Part shown: positions 1 through 12,127 of the stretch, piece after piece | Numbering within the stretch: position 1 is the stretch's first letter | How the letters are laid out: each line of letters begins with the position of its first letter | Assembly (NCBI RefSeq): GCF_000801105.2 | Contig: NC_079514.1 | Span: 12,549,693 to 12,613,692, forward strand | Direction of reading: 5' to 3' | DNA length: 64,000 nt | DNA from: Raphanus sativus | Taxonomy: Eukaryota > Streptophyta > Magnoliopsida > Brassicales > Brassicaceae | The notes under the pieces: model-generated | Database searches by the model: none | Told to the model about the DNA's origin: nothing | What the model saw: the letters and a program-made list of their open reading frames with translations, nothing else | Position numbers and translations under genes: made by a program

Positions 1-614
1 TTATAAACCTATACAACTAATTTATTAAGGTTTCTAAGTTAATGTATAAAAACCTTATAAATTGATTCATAAGGGTTTATAAAATGAGGATCGTTATAAC
101 TTTTATTCCAATAGGTTTTTAGTAAGAAAAAAAAAGAGTTTATAAGGTTTTATAAAACATTTTCTAACTTAAAAAATCATTTATAAATTTTTGTATAAAT
201 ATTTTACGTGAAAAATCTAAAAAATTATAAATTTTTCTATAAGAGGTTATACATTAATTATAAATATTAATCAGTTAGTTATAAGAACATCTTAAAGCTT
301 ATGATTTTATCTATCCACTCATGATAATAAACAATTATAAATTATTTATAAACAATTATAATGCTTCTGCCAATCTCCCTCCATCTCTTTTTGCTGTATA
401 TGTATTGTGTAACTAACTATAAACGAATTTGATTTCAAGTAAACAATAGCTTGAAACTGCACATATGATCTCTTGGGTAATTAAAATTTAAAAGAAACAA
501 ATAAATGATTTATAAAACCTTATAAGTCATTTATCCGGATTCATAAACCAATTTCTAATAGTTTATAACTTATTTTATAAAGATTTATAAATTAGCTATA
601 TAAATTATAAAGAT

Positions 615-1196
615 TTATAAATTATTGAAACAACTATCATCCATGTGAAGTTTCAGAGACTCTATTACAACACCACGTGGAGCGTTTGCTTCTTTGCTAT
701 CCCCAAGGCATGGGTTCCAGCTATCAAATCTGGTTTTGGATGAAGGTGAAGCCTGAATACAAGAACTGGTTCTTGCTCTGCCGGAGAGTGTGATATACAT
801 TGAAGATATGCATCTCAAGATTTCTTCAGAGAACCTACTCGGGTTTTCCATGTCATCTACGATATGAGATAAGCCTAGAAGATCTCCAAGGGTAGTATGA
901 TGAGCATAAACATATCTTTTATTCTTCTGCAAACATCAAATCAGTTAAACAAATATGCTAAATGTTGAAGACCAATGTGTTCTACTTACTTTTATAGAAA
1001 AGACTTTTAAGTTAGCTTGGAAACTCCAAGGACATGAACGTTCAGACACAGGAGAAGGTTGATAATTGTAGCTGAGCACACGAGTAATGTCTGATTGTGA
1101 GACGAAGCTTGTTTCATCATGTGGAGAGAATGAAGTAACTTGTTCATCAAAAGATGTCATGTAAAGAGAGAGAAGATATAATATTCTATACGTCAT
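615..1196 (-). pseudogene. Captured gene fragment, DUF547/leucine-zipper-like, two exons
   Basis: On the minus strand an open frame (1196 to about 989) ends in a clear GTAAGT donor. A TTTGCAG acceptor then leads into a second frame (about 930-615) reading KNKRYVYAHHTTLGDLLGL, then ENPSRFSEEILRCISSMY, SWNPCLGD and VIESLKLHMDD. The NPSRxSEEhhxCI and Trp-Asn-Pro pattern resembles the linker region of plant DUF547 (MIP1-type leucine zipper) proteins. Both ends are truncated: there is no start, no DUF547 catalytic-like domain and no polyadenylation region. An intron junction is retained, so this was copied from genomic DNA rather than mRNA. The family assignment is tentative. Confidence 0.4.
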
Positions 1197-1212
1197 TTGT
1201 TTAAGCCATTTT

Positions 1213-1443
1213 TCACATTTTTAAGCCATTTTTCACATACCCAGCAATCATCGAAGTCCAGAAAACCACATTCCTAAGGCCAATACCGTCAAACACTCTA
1301 CAACAAATCTCGATCTCTCCACACTTAGCATACATATCTACAAGACCTGTCAACACAATATTATCAAAGCCTGGCGCCTTAACGATGTCACAGTGTATCT
1401 TCTTCCCGTTATCTAAGTCATGCATCTCAGTACATGCTTTCAA
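1213..1443 (-). pseudogene. Captured pentatricopeptide-repeat (PPR) fragment
   Basis: The 76-residue frame contains KACTEMHDLDNGKKIHC, VLTGLVDMYAKCGEIEICCRVFDGI and VVFWTSMIAGYVKNG. These are consecutive PPR helices of the plant PLS class (GxxhHxxhhK, NxLhDMYxKCG, VxxWxxMIxGYxxxG). PPR proteins bind organellar RNA, but this piece holds only about two repeats of a protein that normally has ten or more. It has no organelle transit peptide, and its frame ends at the junction with the next fragment, where an 18-bp sequence (TTAAGCCATTTTTCACAT) is directly repeated. It is a non-functional captured piece. Confidence 0.75.
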
Positions 1444-2030
1444 AGCTATGGAGAAAACAATGTCATTGTAATATCATTAAGCATTAATTTGTACTATCGA
1501 CAATATCATAAAACCAAGATTTATAAGAGGTTATAATTCTTTGAAATGAAATGTTCACTATCCAAAAATCTTTCTCCTAACCATAACTATTCAAACGACA
1601 AGTCTAAATCAAATCAACTTTATTTGTCTTTTTGGATAACAGAGGAACGAAAATTCTAATATTACTTGAACCCAGATTTATAAAGGTTTATAATTTTTCG
1701 AAAGCTCAATGTTTACTATTGAAACTCTTTCCCTTAGATCGACATGTTCTAAAGCAACCATATTTGAGATTTTAATCATGATTCTCGTAATCTCTTGTCG
1801 TCGGCTGAGAGAGAGAGAGTGATGATGGATCTCGAAGGAGACGACGGATTACGGAGATGATGGATCTCGACGGAGCCAACGGATGACGGAGACGGCGGAT
1901 CTCAACAGAAACGACGATGGATCTCTGTAACTCTTCTGTCACCGACTGCTTGAGAGAGACGACTTCATCGGAGAGAGGCGACGGAGAAGAGATGATGGAT
2001 CTCCACGGGGAGAAAGAGATAAGGTATGGT

Positions 2031-3276
2031 TAATTTTGTCTTTTACACATTAATGAAAAATGTATTTGTGAAAATGTCTTTCTATTGATGGTATTGTTGA
2101 ATTGTGGTACTACACAAAGTGTAGTTATGAAATTTCCCCTTGATTTATACTGAAAATATGATGAAGTTTCTAAATAAATATGTAAATACATAGACTGAAG
2201 AAAATACATGAAAATAGTGAAAGTCAAATAAGTATATAATATATGGTTTATGGTATAGGGATTTGTTTTGTATTGGAAATATACATAATACCCTTCAACA
2301 TATTTTGTAAGTTCATACATTGATTCTTTAAAAAAATTAAATGAATAATATACCCACTAATTTAACCACGACCAGTAGCCATTTGATTTTTTTATGTTTG
2401 GTTATTTATATAAGGTAGAAAATATGTGCATTGCATATTTTTAATTTGTTTTGACTTTTTTCCTACTTAACGAAGTGAATAGTAATACATTCAAAATATC
2501 AAGATGTGTAAAAGGCTATTTTAGATGCAAAGATATTGGTGATATCTTTTGGGTTGGTCTCTTTTGATAGTATTGATAATTTTGATTAATTAAGGTAAGT
2601 ACAAATAATACATATTAAGTTTCTATTGAATAGGTCCAACAACTTCTTTAAGTAGATTTTTTTGAGAATGCTTCCTTTTTAATAGTATATAGATTTAAAG
2701 TACAAAACTCTAGTTAGAAAAATAGGTTAGGGTCGTCGGTCCCAATATCGCGGAAGGTGTCCAATAAAATAAAGCATAAGATAAGAGATCCTTCTCTGCA
2801 TACTGGAAAAAATATTAGATTGAATTTCTTTAAAAATGAGATATATTACAAAGACAAAGAGTGTGATTCAAAGGTGACAATGGCATCAAGACAAACTAAT
2901 TAATTATAATTGTATCAAAGGAAAAGTGATTAATGTTGGCCCCTACAATAACCATATAAAGGCAAACAATAATAATTCCCAAACATGTTCTCTCTGAGTT
3001 GGTTGAATCAACTTATATGAATAATTCGCGTACTCACTCCATTATAATCAGATTTATTTATGGAATGTGGTAACTCTCTAAAGAGGGGGTGTATAAGCAT
3101 TGTATATAGTCGAATCTTTTTGCTGAGTTTTAAGTACCTTTAACAACTAATAAAGTTGTGCCTATAGTAAAGTGAAATCTCAAAAAGGTCATCAAACCAG
3201 CAAAAAGTTCATTAGGTTCGGCAAACAAAGAAGAAATCCATTAAGTTTAAACTTTAAACTTTAAATATAGCCTATA
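2031..3276. other. AT-rich intergenic DNA, no gene seen
   Basis: Open frames here are short, AT-biased and unlike any family I recognise. No tRNA, splice-bounded exon set or bounded transposon could be supported. Confidence 0.6.
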
Positions 3277-3322
3277 GATATTATACAAGCCTTTTGCTCA
3301 AAAAAAAGATATGATACAAGCC
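3277..3322 (+). mobile_element. Short retroposition scar (16-bp insert)
   Basis: A direct repeat, GATATTATACAAGCC (3277-3291) and GATATGATACAAGCC (3308-3322), brackets TTTTGCTC followed by eight A. This looks like a LINE/SINE tail with its target-site duplication. Confidence 0.65.
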
Positions 3323-3425
3323 TATATCACTCAATTCTTTTTTATTCTTATTTTGTAAAAAAAAATTGAAAATATCTTAGACCAAATTCCAACTTTCCAA
3401 AAGACAATACCGATTAGGACTGGAC

Positions 3426-4163
3426 CAATGTTTTGAAAACCGATCCGGACACTGAACCGGACTATTTACCGGATCATTGGGTCATTGGGTGAACCGCAGG
3501 TGAACCGCGGGTTAAAAAATAAATTAATTTTATTATATAATAATATATTAGTCATGGAAATAGAAATATAGAAATTAAAGTTAATGTTTTCTGAATGTTT
3601 GGATATGTATATATTTTAAGTTTAAAAAAATATTTAGAAAATACTTAACTTTACTTTTTTATATTTTCATTTTCATTTAATATACAAACTATCAAAAATA
3701 GCTTAGACTATTGAAATTAGAAACATGTAAAACAAAAAAAAATTCATTTGTTAATCGGTAAAGAATAGAGTTGTAAAACTTAGAACTTAGAATAGATTTA
3801 CTACAGATTTATAATAAACAAAATAATCAAAAAGAAAAAAAAGAAAAAAGAAACAGAAGATACAAAGTCAGTAGAGGCTAGCAGAAGACGAAGAACGATG
3901 AAAAAAAAGAAAACCGAAAGAAACCTAATTTTTAATTGGAAATTTAGAATATAAAATAAAATATAAAAAATAATTAAATGTTTTATAAAATGTAAAATTT
4001 ATCTATTGGTTCAACTGGTACCGGGTTTCGGGGTTTAGTGGGTTTTTGCGAGTTTTTGTGGGTTTTTAAATTTTGGGTCTTTCACAAAACCCGAACCGGA
4101 TTTATTTCGGATCACCGGGTTTACCGGTTCAACCGCAGGTCCGGGTCGGGTTTCAAAACACTG
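3426..4163. mobile_element. Non-autonomous hAT element, 738 bp
   Basis: The ends are inverted repeats: left CAATGTTTTGAAAACCG, right (reverse complement) CAGTGTTTTGAAACCCG. They are followed by CCGG-rich subterminal sequence on both sides. The exact 8-bp target duplication GACTGGAC lies at 3418-3425 and 4164-4171. The 8-bp duplication and CAxTG-type ends indicate hAT. The interior is AT-rich and has no transposase. Confidence 0.85.
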
Positions 4164-4171
4164 GACTGGAC

Positions 4172-5058
4172 GTGAGATAAGTATTTGCTAATTTTCTATA
4201 AAATTACTTGGACAAACCAAGTCACGTAGCAAGCAGTAATTTACTTGGAGAGTCGAATTAATAATGCATAAGATATGCCTCCATCTTAGTCTGACCAAAC
4301 AATAGTAATTTAATTTTTTCCAGGATCCGAACTTAAAATTGACGAATTTACGTTTTACCTCGAGCCTTTCTTTTTTACCACCAAGCTATCGCTTCTTGGT
4401 TTATCTCTCGGTTATTGTCGATGAGTTTTAAATTTTAATACGTCATATGCATATATGTGCTCACTGTAACAAAATATGTTGAACATGATCTTTGTTTATT
4501 CAATGATCAGACGAACCAATCAACCTTCAGAAACAATGTAAATATCTAGTGACAATCAACCTTTAATTTTTTTAGTGAAGCTTGTTTGAGTAGTGTTTGT
4601 TGGTACTGTATATCGTGTCGTGTCCCCTACCAAACATCGATGCTTCCTCAAAAAGTAAAAGGCACTTCGTTGAAATATACCACGATATCTTCATCATGTT
4701 GGATCATAAGCTTTATAAAAGCATTATACGAAACATTCCATCAATGGATTAACTAGTTAGGAATAATTATAGTTGTAATAAACCGTAGACCACAGCTTTT
4801 TCAACACATCACATGCCCCGATTTTGGCCACAACCGAATCTTTAATCGTCTGTTAGACAATAATCATAGGAATATTATATGATATGTTATGGTATAAGCG
4901 AGATGCTTTGCTCGATAAAAGGGGTGCAGAAAATGAAAAAAAAAAAAAAAAAAACACTCCAGAAACAACCAAACCCACTTATTTATTATTTGTTCATTTA
5001 TTTAGTATTTACTATTGTCGTTGGCCACCTGGCCTTTCGATATATGTATTCTCTCGTG
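4172..5058. other. Intergenic DNA, no gene seen
   Basis: No supportable gene. A homopolymer A run of about 19 bases lies near 4936-4954. Frames around it are artefacts of that run. Confidence 0.55.
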
Positions 5059-5394
5059 CCACATACGATAGGTTAGAATTATTCAACACCCTACTTAATA
5101 TTAAGTCTGGATATTCCGGATTTCAATCGGATTTTTGTTTTAATCAATGATGTTTCAGTTTTTCGTGTTTAGTAAAATCAGTCTCGTTTAGGTTATACTA
5201 ATGTGAGAGTTTGGTTTGAGATCGGTCCACATACGATAGGTTAGAATTATTCAACACCCTACTTAATATTAAGTCTGGATATTCCGGATTTCAATCGGAT
5301 TTTTGTTTTAATCAATGATGTTTCAGTTTTTCGTGTTTAGTAAAATCAGTCTCGTTTAGGTTATACTAATGTGAGAGTTTGGTTTGAGATCGGT
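5059..5394. repeat. Perfect-looking 168-bp tandem duplication
   Basis: The unit at 5059-5226 (beginning CCACATACGATAGG and ending GAGATCGGT) is repeated immediately at 5227-5394. I see no difference between the copies, so the duplication is recent. No coding content. Confidence 0.9.
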
Positions 5395-6462
5395 TTAGAT
5401 TTTATGAGGTTCGGGTTGGAGTTAATAAATCTATCTGATTTATACCAACTTTGTAACCAAAATACAAGTAAAATCAATTATTCGGTTTTAAAATATCCGT
5501 TACATATTTTGTAACCAATACATAAATAAAATTGATTCAAAAATATAAGAGGAACATCAATCGTGATCATTCAAAATCAAATGAAAGGTAAACATATTTA
5601 TTGATAAAAAAACTAAATAAATGAAAGTATAAAATAAAAACCAAGTTCTCATGAAATGAGAAACATTGTTCAGTGAAAATAAACCAAAATCTAAAAACTT
5701 CATGTTTCAACCACCAACATTCATGTAATAGATAATTATTTTAAATGTTCGATATATCTTAGTGTATTTTAGACACATATTAGGAATTAGAATCATGTTT
5801 GGTACAAAATATTTTTGGGATCTTGAATGTTTTAGGTTCTATCGAACATCCATTTAGGATCATGTTCGGTTCGAATGATACACACAACCCTAAATACATA
5901 AAACAAGATCCATTCAGTATTGATGTTGGGCTCAGACCGGATCGGCTCAGATTCATTTTTATCAAATTAGATTTGGTTTAGATTTTCAGATTCAGTTTAT
6001 TTGCCCAGTCCTACTTAACACTTTTAAGTTTATAATCTTTCATATCACTTTTTATTTCTACCTACTATCCAATATTTATCCAATTTTTACACCAATAATC
6101 ATTTTATTAAAAAAAATTCAATATCTTACTCAATTATTTTAACTCATATTTTTATATATGTATTTTTTAAAAGATATTATTATTTTTAAAAGATCAAAAT
6201 AACTATAACTTATAAAACAAAAACATTTTGTATCCAAATCAAATAAACCAAGTTTATATTTATAAACACACAAAATATGAATATTGGTATAATTTTTTTT
6301 AAAAAATATAATAATTTAACACAAAATAATTGATCTTAAATAGATGAGATAAATCTTAAAAGTCCACCACTTATACCAATAATTTATTTTCCTTTTTTCT
6401 TTTTTAAAAAGTCACCTTCAGTTTTTTTTTTTACAATCGTGAAGTATATAAGAGCTTAAGAT

Positions 6463-6517
6463 ATATTGGGTTTCATTTGGTTTGAACAAAAAAAAAATAT
6501 TGGGTTTCATTTGGTTT
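6463..6517 (+). mobile_element. Short retroposition scar (13-bp insert, 21-bp TSD)
   Basis: The insert GAAC plus nine A (6484-6496) is flanked by a perfect 21-bp direct repeat starting ATATTGGGTTTCATTTGG (6463-6483 and 6497-6517). Confidence 0.75.
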
Positions 6518-6641
6518 TGTTTCAACTATTGAATAAAAATTCAACAGAAAAAACTGCACATCATTTTTAAAAGTTTCAACACCTTCGTTACATCCGTAAA
6601 GTGATGAAAATTTATTAAACAACTTCGTTATACACACCTTA

Positions 6642-6695
6642 GCTTCGGCCTTTCAGTACTTTTTTTTTGTAACTTGCTTCAGACCTTTCAGTACT
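6642..6695 (-). mobile_element. Short retroposition scar (15-bp insert)
   Basis: Eight T followed by GTAACTT (6661-6675) lies between two near-identical 19-20 bp copies ending CCTTTCAGTACT (6642-6660, 6676-6695). Confidence 0.65.
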
Positions 6696-8153
6696 TGTGT
6701 TATGATATTATGTGAATAACTCTTATTCATAATAAAGAAAACTTATAATTCTTTTTACAATAATATTTACATCACACAAAGTAATTATCAATCTTTGGGA
6801 CTGAAATAAAAATTTGAAACAAATAAAATAATTTGAAAAAAATCATGAAACTGCATAAAATTGTGAACAAAAACTTTTAAATGGATCTAGATCTTGTGGT
6901 CAAGTGGTAAGTAGAGAGGCTTGAAACGATAACACATTTCAGATTCGTTTTATTTATTATGCAAAACTAAATTACTAACATAGATATGAGTTTATGCTTA
7001 CGGTATATTTATATATCTGGATCTACGTGATTTGCACCTCACTTTATGGATTAGTTTGATCTCTTCTATAAGTTTGAGATATCCAGATTAATAAAAAAAA
7101 AATTGTATCTATGGATAATTTTACCAAATAAGAAACGTGAATTTGAAACAAATAAAATAATTTGAAGAAAAATCATGAAACTGAATAAAATTTGTGGAAT
7201 AATTTTTTTGAATGGGACAAATATTTATTTTCCGAGAATCATTTTTCAGTATGTTGGGTCGTAGAATACTTGTAGCTTTTGTTAAACTTAATTTATCAAA
7301 AAAGTAGCGATAGAGTGAGAGAATTATTTTGCAGTTTTCAGGATTTTTATGCAATACAGTTTGTTCTGGACTACTGGGCCGAGTTTGAGGTGTCAATTGG
7401 ACCCAAACACTCTAAGGCTCATTGCAAAATAGTCGCATTGCATAATTATTTCATACATCCATCATGTAAATTAAAATTATATCCACACCAAAGAAATGCA
7501 TATTCAATTCTTTTTTTATAAACCCTATTATTGACTGATTTGGTTGACCCGAAAAGAACTTACGAGGTGGAGTATACCAAAAACGTACCATATAGTCCAT
7601 CCAAATTTGAAATATTTTTCGATTAATACCAACAGATAGATAGATCGATTATCTATTACGGGCTATTATGTAAATCACTTGAGCCAAAATTCAAGTCTAT
7701 ATCAGGTAGGGAGCATATTTAATTACATCCATATATTTATAAAATTCACACCGAAGCAACTAAATAACAAATTGATCGGGAAAAACCATCGGAGAAAGTG
7801 ACTGATGATGGAGTGGAATATATTACATGGATGGTAATAGACAACTCATATATACAGGTCCGAAACGTCCTAAATATACTCATGTTCATTCATATATAAA
7901 GGTTTATCAACACAACAATTTAACATTGGCGATCATTTGAATTTACAAATCAAACATATATTAATATCAAGAGAAAAACAAAACAACATAAATCAAAATT
8001 TGATCTTGCATCCATACCAACAACTAACATGGCAGATTTAGTAACAAGTAGCTCATTACACGTTAAATCATGATTCCATTAACTAGTCGTATATACACAA
8101 ACATATATACCCTCATCATGCTAAAATTGAATATTGTACAATATCGCAAGCAC

Positions 8154-8208
8154 ATGTGTGGACAATTATTGTTTTTTTCTTAACAAACAAAATGTGTGGA
8201 CAATTATT
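8154..8208 (-). mobile_element. Short retroposition scar (21-bp insert, 17-bp TSD)
   Basis: The perfect direct repeat ATGTGTGGACAATTATT (8154-8170, 8192-8208) surrounds a 21-bp T-rich insert. Confidence 0.75.
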
Positions 8209-8924
8209 TCCACTTTATATAATGTATTTATATATGTGGTTTTCATAGATATAAATTTATAAACTCAAATGGGTATTTTTAAAACATTAAAGTTCGTATC
8301 AAAGTATTGTCATCAGTTCATCATAATAATATCGGGCTGATCGCCTAATGAAACATTTTAAAATTTGTAGTTCTGGTGGTTGGAAAATTGCTAAGCGTTT
8401 CGACAATGGAGAGTATTAGTTATTAGAATTCAAATCTCAAACATTTTATATGTCTGTGGACAATGGATACACCACTATTGAAAGGCAATTTAATGTCCAA
8501 CATCTTAGTAAATACATAATAAAACCTCTACGATCAATACCATTGACTGAATACGATCAATACCATACTTCTGACGATTATTTAATCACATCGTCGTACA
8601 CAATTATTACAAGACCGTTCTATCTATATTCATATATGCATATTATTATTATTTCAGGGTTGGTTGCATCTATCTATCTATATTCATACAGCAATATCTC
8701 TAGATTTTGCTGTATATATAAAATAGAAAAATGGGATAAACGAAACATCGTTGAAGCCGTGAAGTGCCATTGGTCTACACCAAAGCAACACAAGAAGACA
8801 ACCACTTCACATGGTCTGCTCTTACATTCATAATCGAATCTTAAGTCACTTTTAGTTGGTTGTAAATCTGGAATTACTATGCTATCCAGCGACTCTTTTT
8901 CTTTTTCCATTTAGTTATAGTTCC

Positions 8925-9012
8925 AACAGCCAAATCCGTCGGAAAACGGTCAGAACAATCTGTTTTTGACGGGTTTCTTTGGCCGTCAGAAATTTCTCAT
9001 TTTCTTGTAGTG
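8925..9012. mobile_element. CACTA (En/Spm-type) element terminus
   Basis: Reading the minus strand from 9012 gives CACTACAAGAAAATGAGAAA, then GACGGCC and GACGG subterminal motifs. This is the classic CACTA terminal inverted repeat with subterminal transposase-binding repeats. The base triplet after the end is CTA. No matching left CACTA end was found nearby, so this is a solo or truncated terminus. Confidence 0.7.
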
Positions 9013-9015
9013 CTA

Positions 9016-9602
9016 CTCCTACTTTGTTGCCATTTTAGCACTTTTATAATGAGGATAATAAATATGCAATTAGTCAGTAGTATATGTGAACAGCTTTAAA
9101 AAGTTGATAAAACTTAAGAAGTATCTGACTGAACGAAGTGGTAATTCAAATTTGGATATGAATGTTTGAATCGAAGTCACTCGTTAAGTGCTTGAGGATT
9201 TGTAATATTAATACATCATCTCTTCTAAGACCTTTTTAAATTCCTAAAATATACTAATAACAAATGTAATATTATAAGCTAGTACATAGCAGTTCACGTG
9301 AACAGATTTAAATAGTTGTTCTAATTCAAGAAGCACTTGAAACCCTTGAAATCGTGAATAATATCATTTAGGTTCTATCCGGTGAATAATAAGAATAAAA
9401 ATGATTTTTTTTTGAAAAAGAATAAAATAATCAGAATATTTTTTTTATTGTTCTGTGTTGGATTTATAACAAATAGTTTAATTTGATTCTTTAAATTAAA
9501 AAGAGTGAGAATAACATTAGGAAAATCTTGACAAAAAAAAAACATTAGGAAAATATATTCTTTATAAATAGGTTTAACTTTTAACCACCACGCGAACACT
9601 GA
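9016..9602. other. Intergenic DNA
   Basis: No gene seen. The frame at 9375-9614 (-) is dominated by Lys/Phe from A/T runs and is not credible. Confidence 0.5.
9513..9554 (+). mobile_element. Short retroposition scar (14-bp insert)
   Basis: CTTGAC plus eight A (9527-9540) is flanked by a perfect AACATTAGGAAAAT repeat (9513-9526, 9541-9554). Confidence 0.75.
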
Positions 9603-9741
9603 GGTCAATTCCAATAAGATACCAAAACACCAAATTTAGTGTAATTTTATTTCTAGTAAGACATCAAAAAATAAAACCATCCCAAAAATTTGGTGTAGAA
9701 TGAAATTTTCACCAAATTTGGTGTAACAATATTCATCTCAT

Positions 9742-9787
<46 letters not shown>

Positions 9788-10564
9788 GTTATGTTTCATT
9801 GAATAGTATAATTCAATTTATTATTAATCAGTTCAAATTTGTCTCAATTATTATTAGTCAGCTCAAATTTGTCTCAATTGTTATTATTAATCAGTTTAAA
9901 TTTGTAACTTAGCATAAATATAATATATTATTTATATTTTGAATTATTTTTACATAATTATAAAAGTTTTTATTTTATTTTCAAGTAAGAAATCACTAAG
10001 TTATTATTATCATTTTTATGTTGTAAAAAATAAAATATCATAGAACTTTTATATTTTATTTTATTTTGAAATAAGAAATCACTAAATGATTATTATCATT
10101 TTTATTTTCAAACATTGATTATAATTTTTATTCAAGTTATATTTAATATTATTAAACTCACCAAATTTTTAAAAATATTTATTTTATAATATAGTTAAGC
10201 ATGTATTACTAACCAATACAAATTTTATTAAAATAAATATATTGCTGTGTTATGTGCTTTTCATAATTAATTTTTTGTAATTTTTAATATAGTATTTTAT
10301 ATAAAATAAATACATATATAATATTGTTAAACTAAAAATATAAATGTAAATAAATTTTACAAACATATAATTACGAAAATTTAATAAAAATAATATCAAA
10401 ATATAATAAGAATTATTTATCAATTTCAAATAATAAAAATAGAAAAATAGGAAACATTAAATAATATATAATATTACTTTTGGTGTAATATTTGGTGTTA
10501 TGGTTGGAGATGAAAAAAAATTAACACTAAAACATCAAATTTGGTGTCATGGTTGGAGTTGCTC
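9603..10564. mobile_element. MITE with ACCAAATTTGGTGT-type subterminal repeats (PIF/Harbinger-like)
   Basis: The left end GGTCAATTCCAATAAGATAC and the right end (reverse complement) GAGCAACTCCAACCATGACA are imperfect inverted repeats. Both run into ACACCAAATTTGGTG-like sequence, present in several copies at each side. The flanking triplets are TGA and TAA, compatible with a decayed TAA-type 3-bp duplication. The interior is almost pure A/T and non-coding. Confidence 0.6.
9744..9784. repeat. (AT)n microsatellite
   Basis: An uninterrupted AT dinucleotide run of about 40 bp inside the MITE. Confidence 0.95.
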
Positions 10565-10814
10565 TAAGAACGAATAAAAGAATAACAGATGTGATTATCA
10601 TTTCTACATTTTTATTTCTAAGTTGATAATGAATTAGACCATAAAGAATGAAAAAGAAGAGAAATAAAAAAAAACTATTTCCTATAAATGATAAATCTGT
10701 ATCAAAAACACATTGTTCTTTATTTTTGGGTCACCATTCATAGATGATATCAAATTTAAAGAAAGAAGAGGAAATGGCTATATTCATTTGGTCACCATTT
10801 TTTTTAAACGTCTG

Positions 10815-10940
10815 AATCGATTATTATCGAATAATTATGCTATTACAACGATGAGAATATTACAAAGACGATTTTACAGCCGACAATTCTACCACCATGT
10901 GAGAATACACGCCTGACTACACCACTCTGAGCCGTAAAAA
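10815..10940 (-). mobile_element. Truncated SINE copy (family of 53829-54204)
   Basis: It shares the order ATTACAAAGACGATTTTACA, CCGACAATTCTACC and ACGCCTGACTACA with the complete SINE at 53829-54204 and with the copy at 28074. Only the 3' part of the family (left end here) is present, and no target duplication was identified. Confidence 0.6.
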
Positions 10941-11837
10941 GGATGTGTGATGATAATGATACATTATCAAGTGGTATAAAATGGTCTATCACATAAAAAT
11001 GTATTTAGAGTAAATGAGTAATGTTGATGAAATTGCTGCTAGCCATTTATCTGCACTTTTTGAGACTTTCAAGCTTCAAATATGGACTATATGTTATGGA
11101 TACTCTTTCCAATATTTTGAAAACATAATTCATATAGATATTAGAATATACATAAAAGAGTAGAAAGGATAAACTTTTTATTATTATTGATGTCGACTCA
11201 TAGACATTATTAAACTTGTGGAAATATAGTTTTTCTTTTTCACATGGAAAGAAACTTAGTTAAGGGATTAATGGTCCACCACAAGTTGTCAAGTTCATCC
11301 GCTTGTAGACTATGGCAAAGTTTATAATTTAGTTTAAAATAGTTGCTGATGTTATATAAATGGTCTATTAGAAAGGAAAGAAGCTGATGAAGTCTCATAA
11401 GAGAGATGGTAGACCAGCCAAAAGGAAATATACGGTTGAATGGGACAATGGCATATTTGTTAAAAACTATCTTAACTTTGTATTTAAAAACAACTAATTG
11501 AATTAAACCAAACTTGAATTTGTTTTCAAAACTATAAGTTGAATATGTAATTATTTTAAGGAAGCTACAAACTATAATATATACAAAATGTATCAATTAA
11601 TTAAAATCTTAGTAACTAATAATATCAACTGGCCTTATTTTCACTAATTTTTCTGCTTACTAGCTTTAGATCTCCACACTAATTACCAGCTAGGATACCG
11701 TCCCCAGTCCACGAGCACACACATAGAGAGAGTACATACGAATCTCTCTTATCTCATTTCTCAATGCTCTCGTAGTCTTTGACCACTGGTCTTCTTCAAC
11801 AGTTGTGCTCTCTCTCTCTCTCTCACATCTTCTTCTC
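10941..11837. other. Upstream region of the ABC transporter gene
   Basis: No independent gene. The 118-residue minus-strand frame at 11240-11596 has no recognisable domain. This interval should hold the ABCB19 promoter, up to the TATA-like box at 11838. Confidence 0.5.
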
Positions 11838-11845
11838 TATATATA
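11838..11845 (+). promoter_or_regulatory. TATA-like box and CT-rich leader of ABCB19
   Basis: TATATATA lies 283 bp before the start codon. A (CT)n run at 11808-11824 precedes it, and a C/T-rich stretch typical of plant 5' leaders follows. The position is plausible for a core promoter, with a leader of about 250 bases. Confidence 0.5.
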
Positions 11846-12127
11846 CACATAACACCTTCCTCTCCACACTCTCATTCTCTCTCCATCTTTTTAATTTCAT
11901 CACTCCCAAACAAGACTCCAGTGCAGAGTTCTCGAACTCACAAAACTATTGTCAGTTTTCTTCTTTCGAGACATTTTTATTCAAAACATTATTTATCTCA
12001 GCTCTGGATCTCTCCTCCATTTTTACCAAATGACCTCGTTTTCTCTCTGAGCCAACTCGTCTCTTGACTCGCTCTAACTCAGTACCTTCCTTCCCTCTCC
12101 TCACTCCACAACTTCTGATCCACAAAA

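Larger units (their letters stand above)
1..2030. mobile_element. Putative gene-capturing transposon with TTATAA-rich arrays
   Basis: Bases 1-620 and about 1500-1700 are crowded with short variants of a TTTATAA / GATTTATAAAGGTTTATAA motif. Between them lie two unrelated gene fragments in the same orientation (615-1196 and 1213-1443). A G-rich segment with repeated GATGATGGATCTC units follows at 1800-2020. Motif arrays flanking captured exons are typical of Pack-MULE, VANDAL or Helitron derivatives. No terminal inverted repeat or target duplication was found and the left end lies outside the window, so the superfamily is inference only. Confidence 0.45.
5395..8924. other. AT-rich intergenic DNA
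   Basis: No gene could be supported. The frames near 7121-7521 and 8450-8910 overlap on both strands, lack recognisable domains and have the base composition of their surroundings. The stretch contains three short retroposition scars, listed separately. Confidence 0.55.

Noticed and set aside
6885..6935. tRNA-like GTGGTCAAGTGGTAAG sequence
   Set aside because: Only an A-box-like match. There is no B box, acceptor stem or anticodon arm in register.
8450..8910. 127-residue plus frame and 78-residue minus frame
   Set aside because: Low-complexity Tyr/Ile content from AT-rich DNA, no recognisable domain, mutually overlapping.
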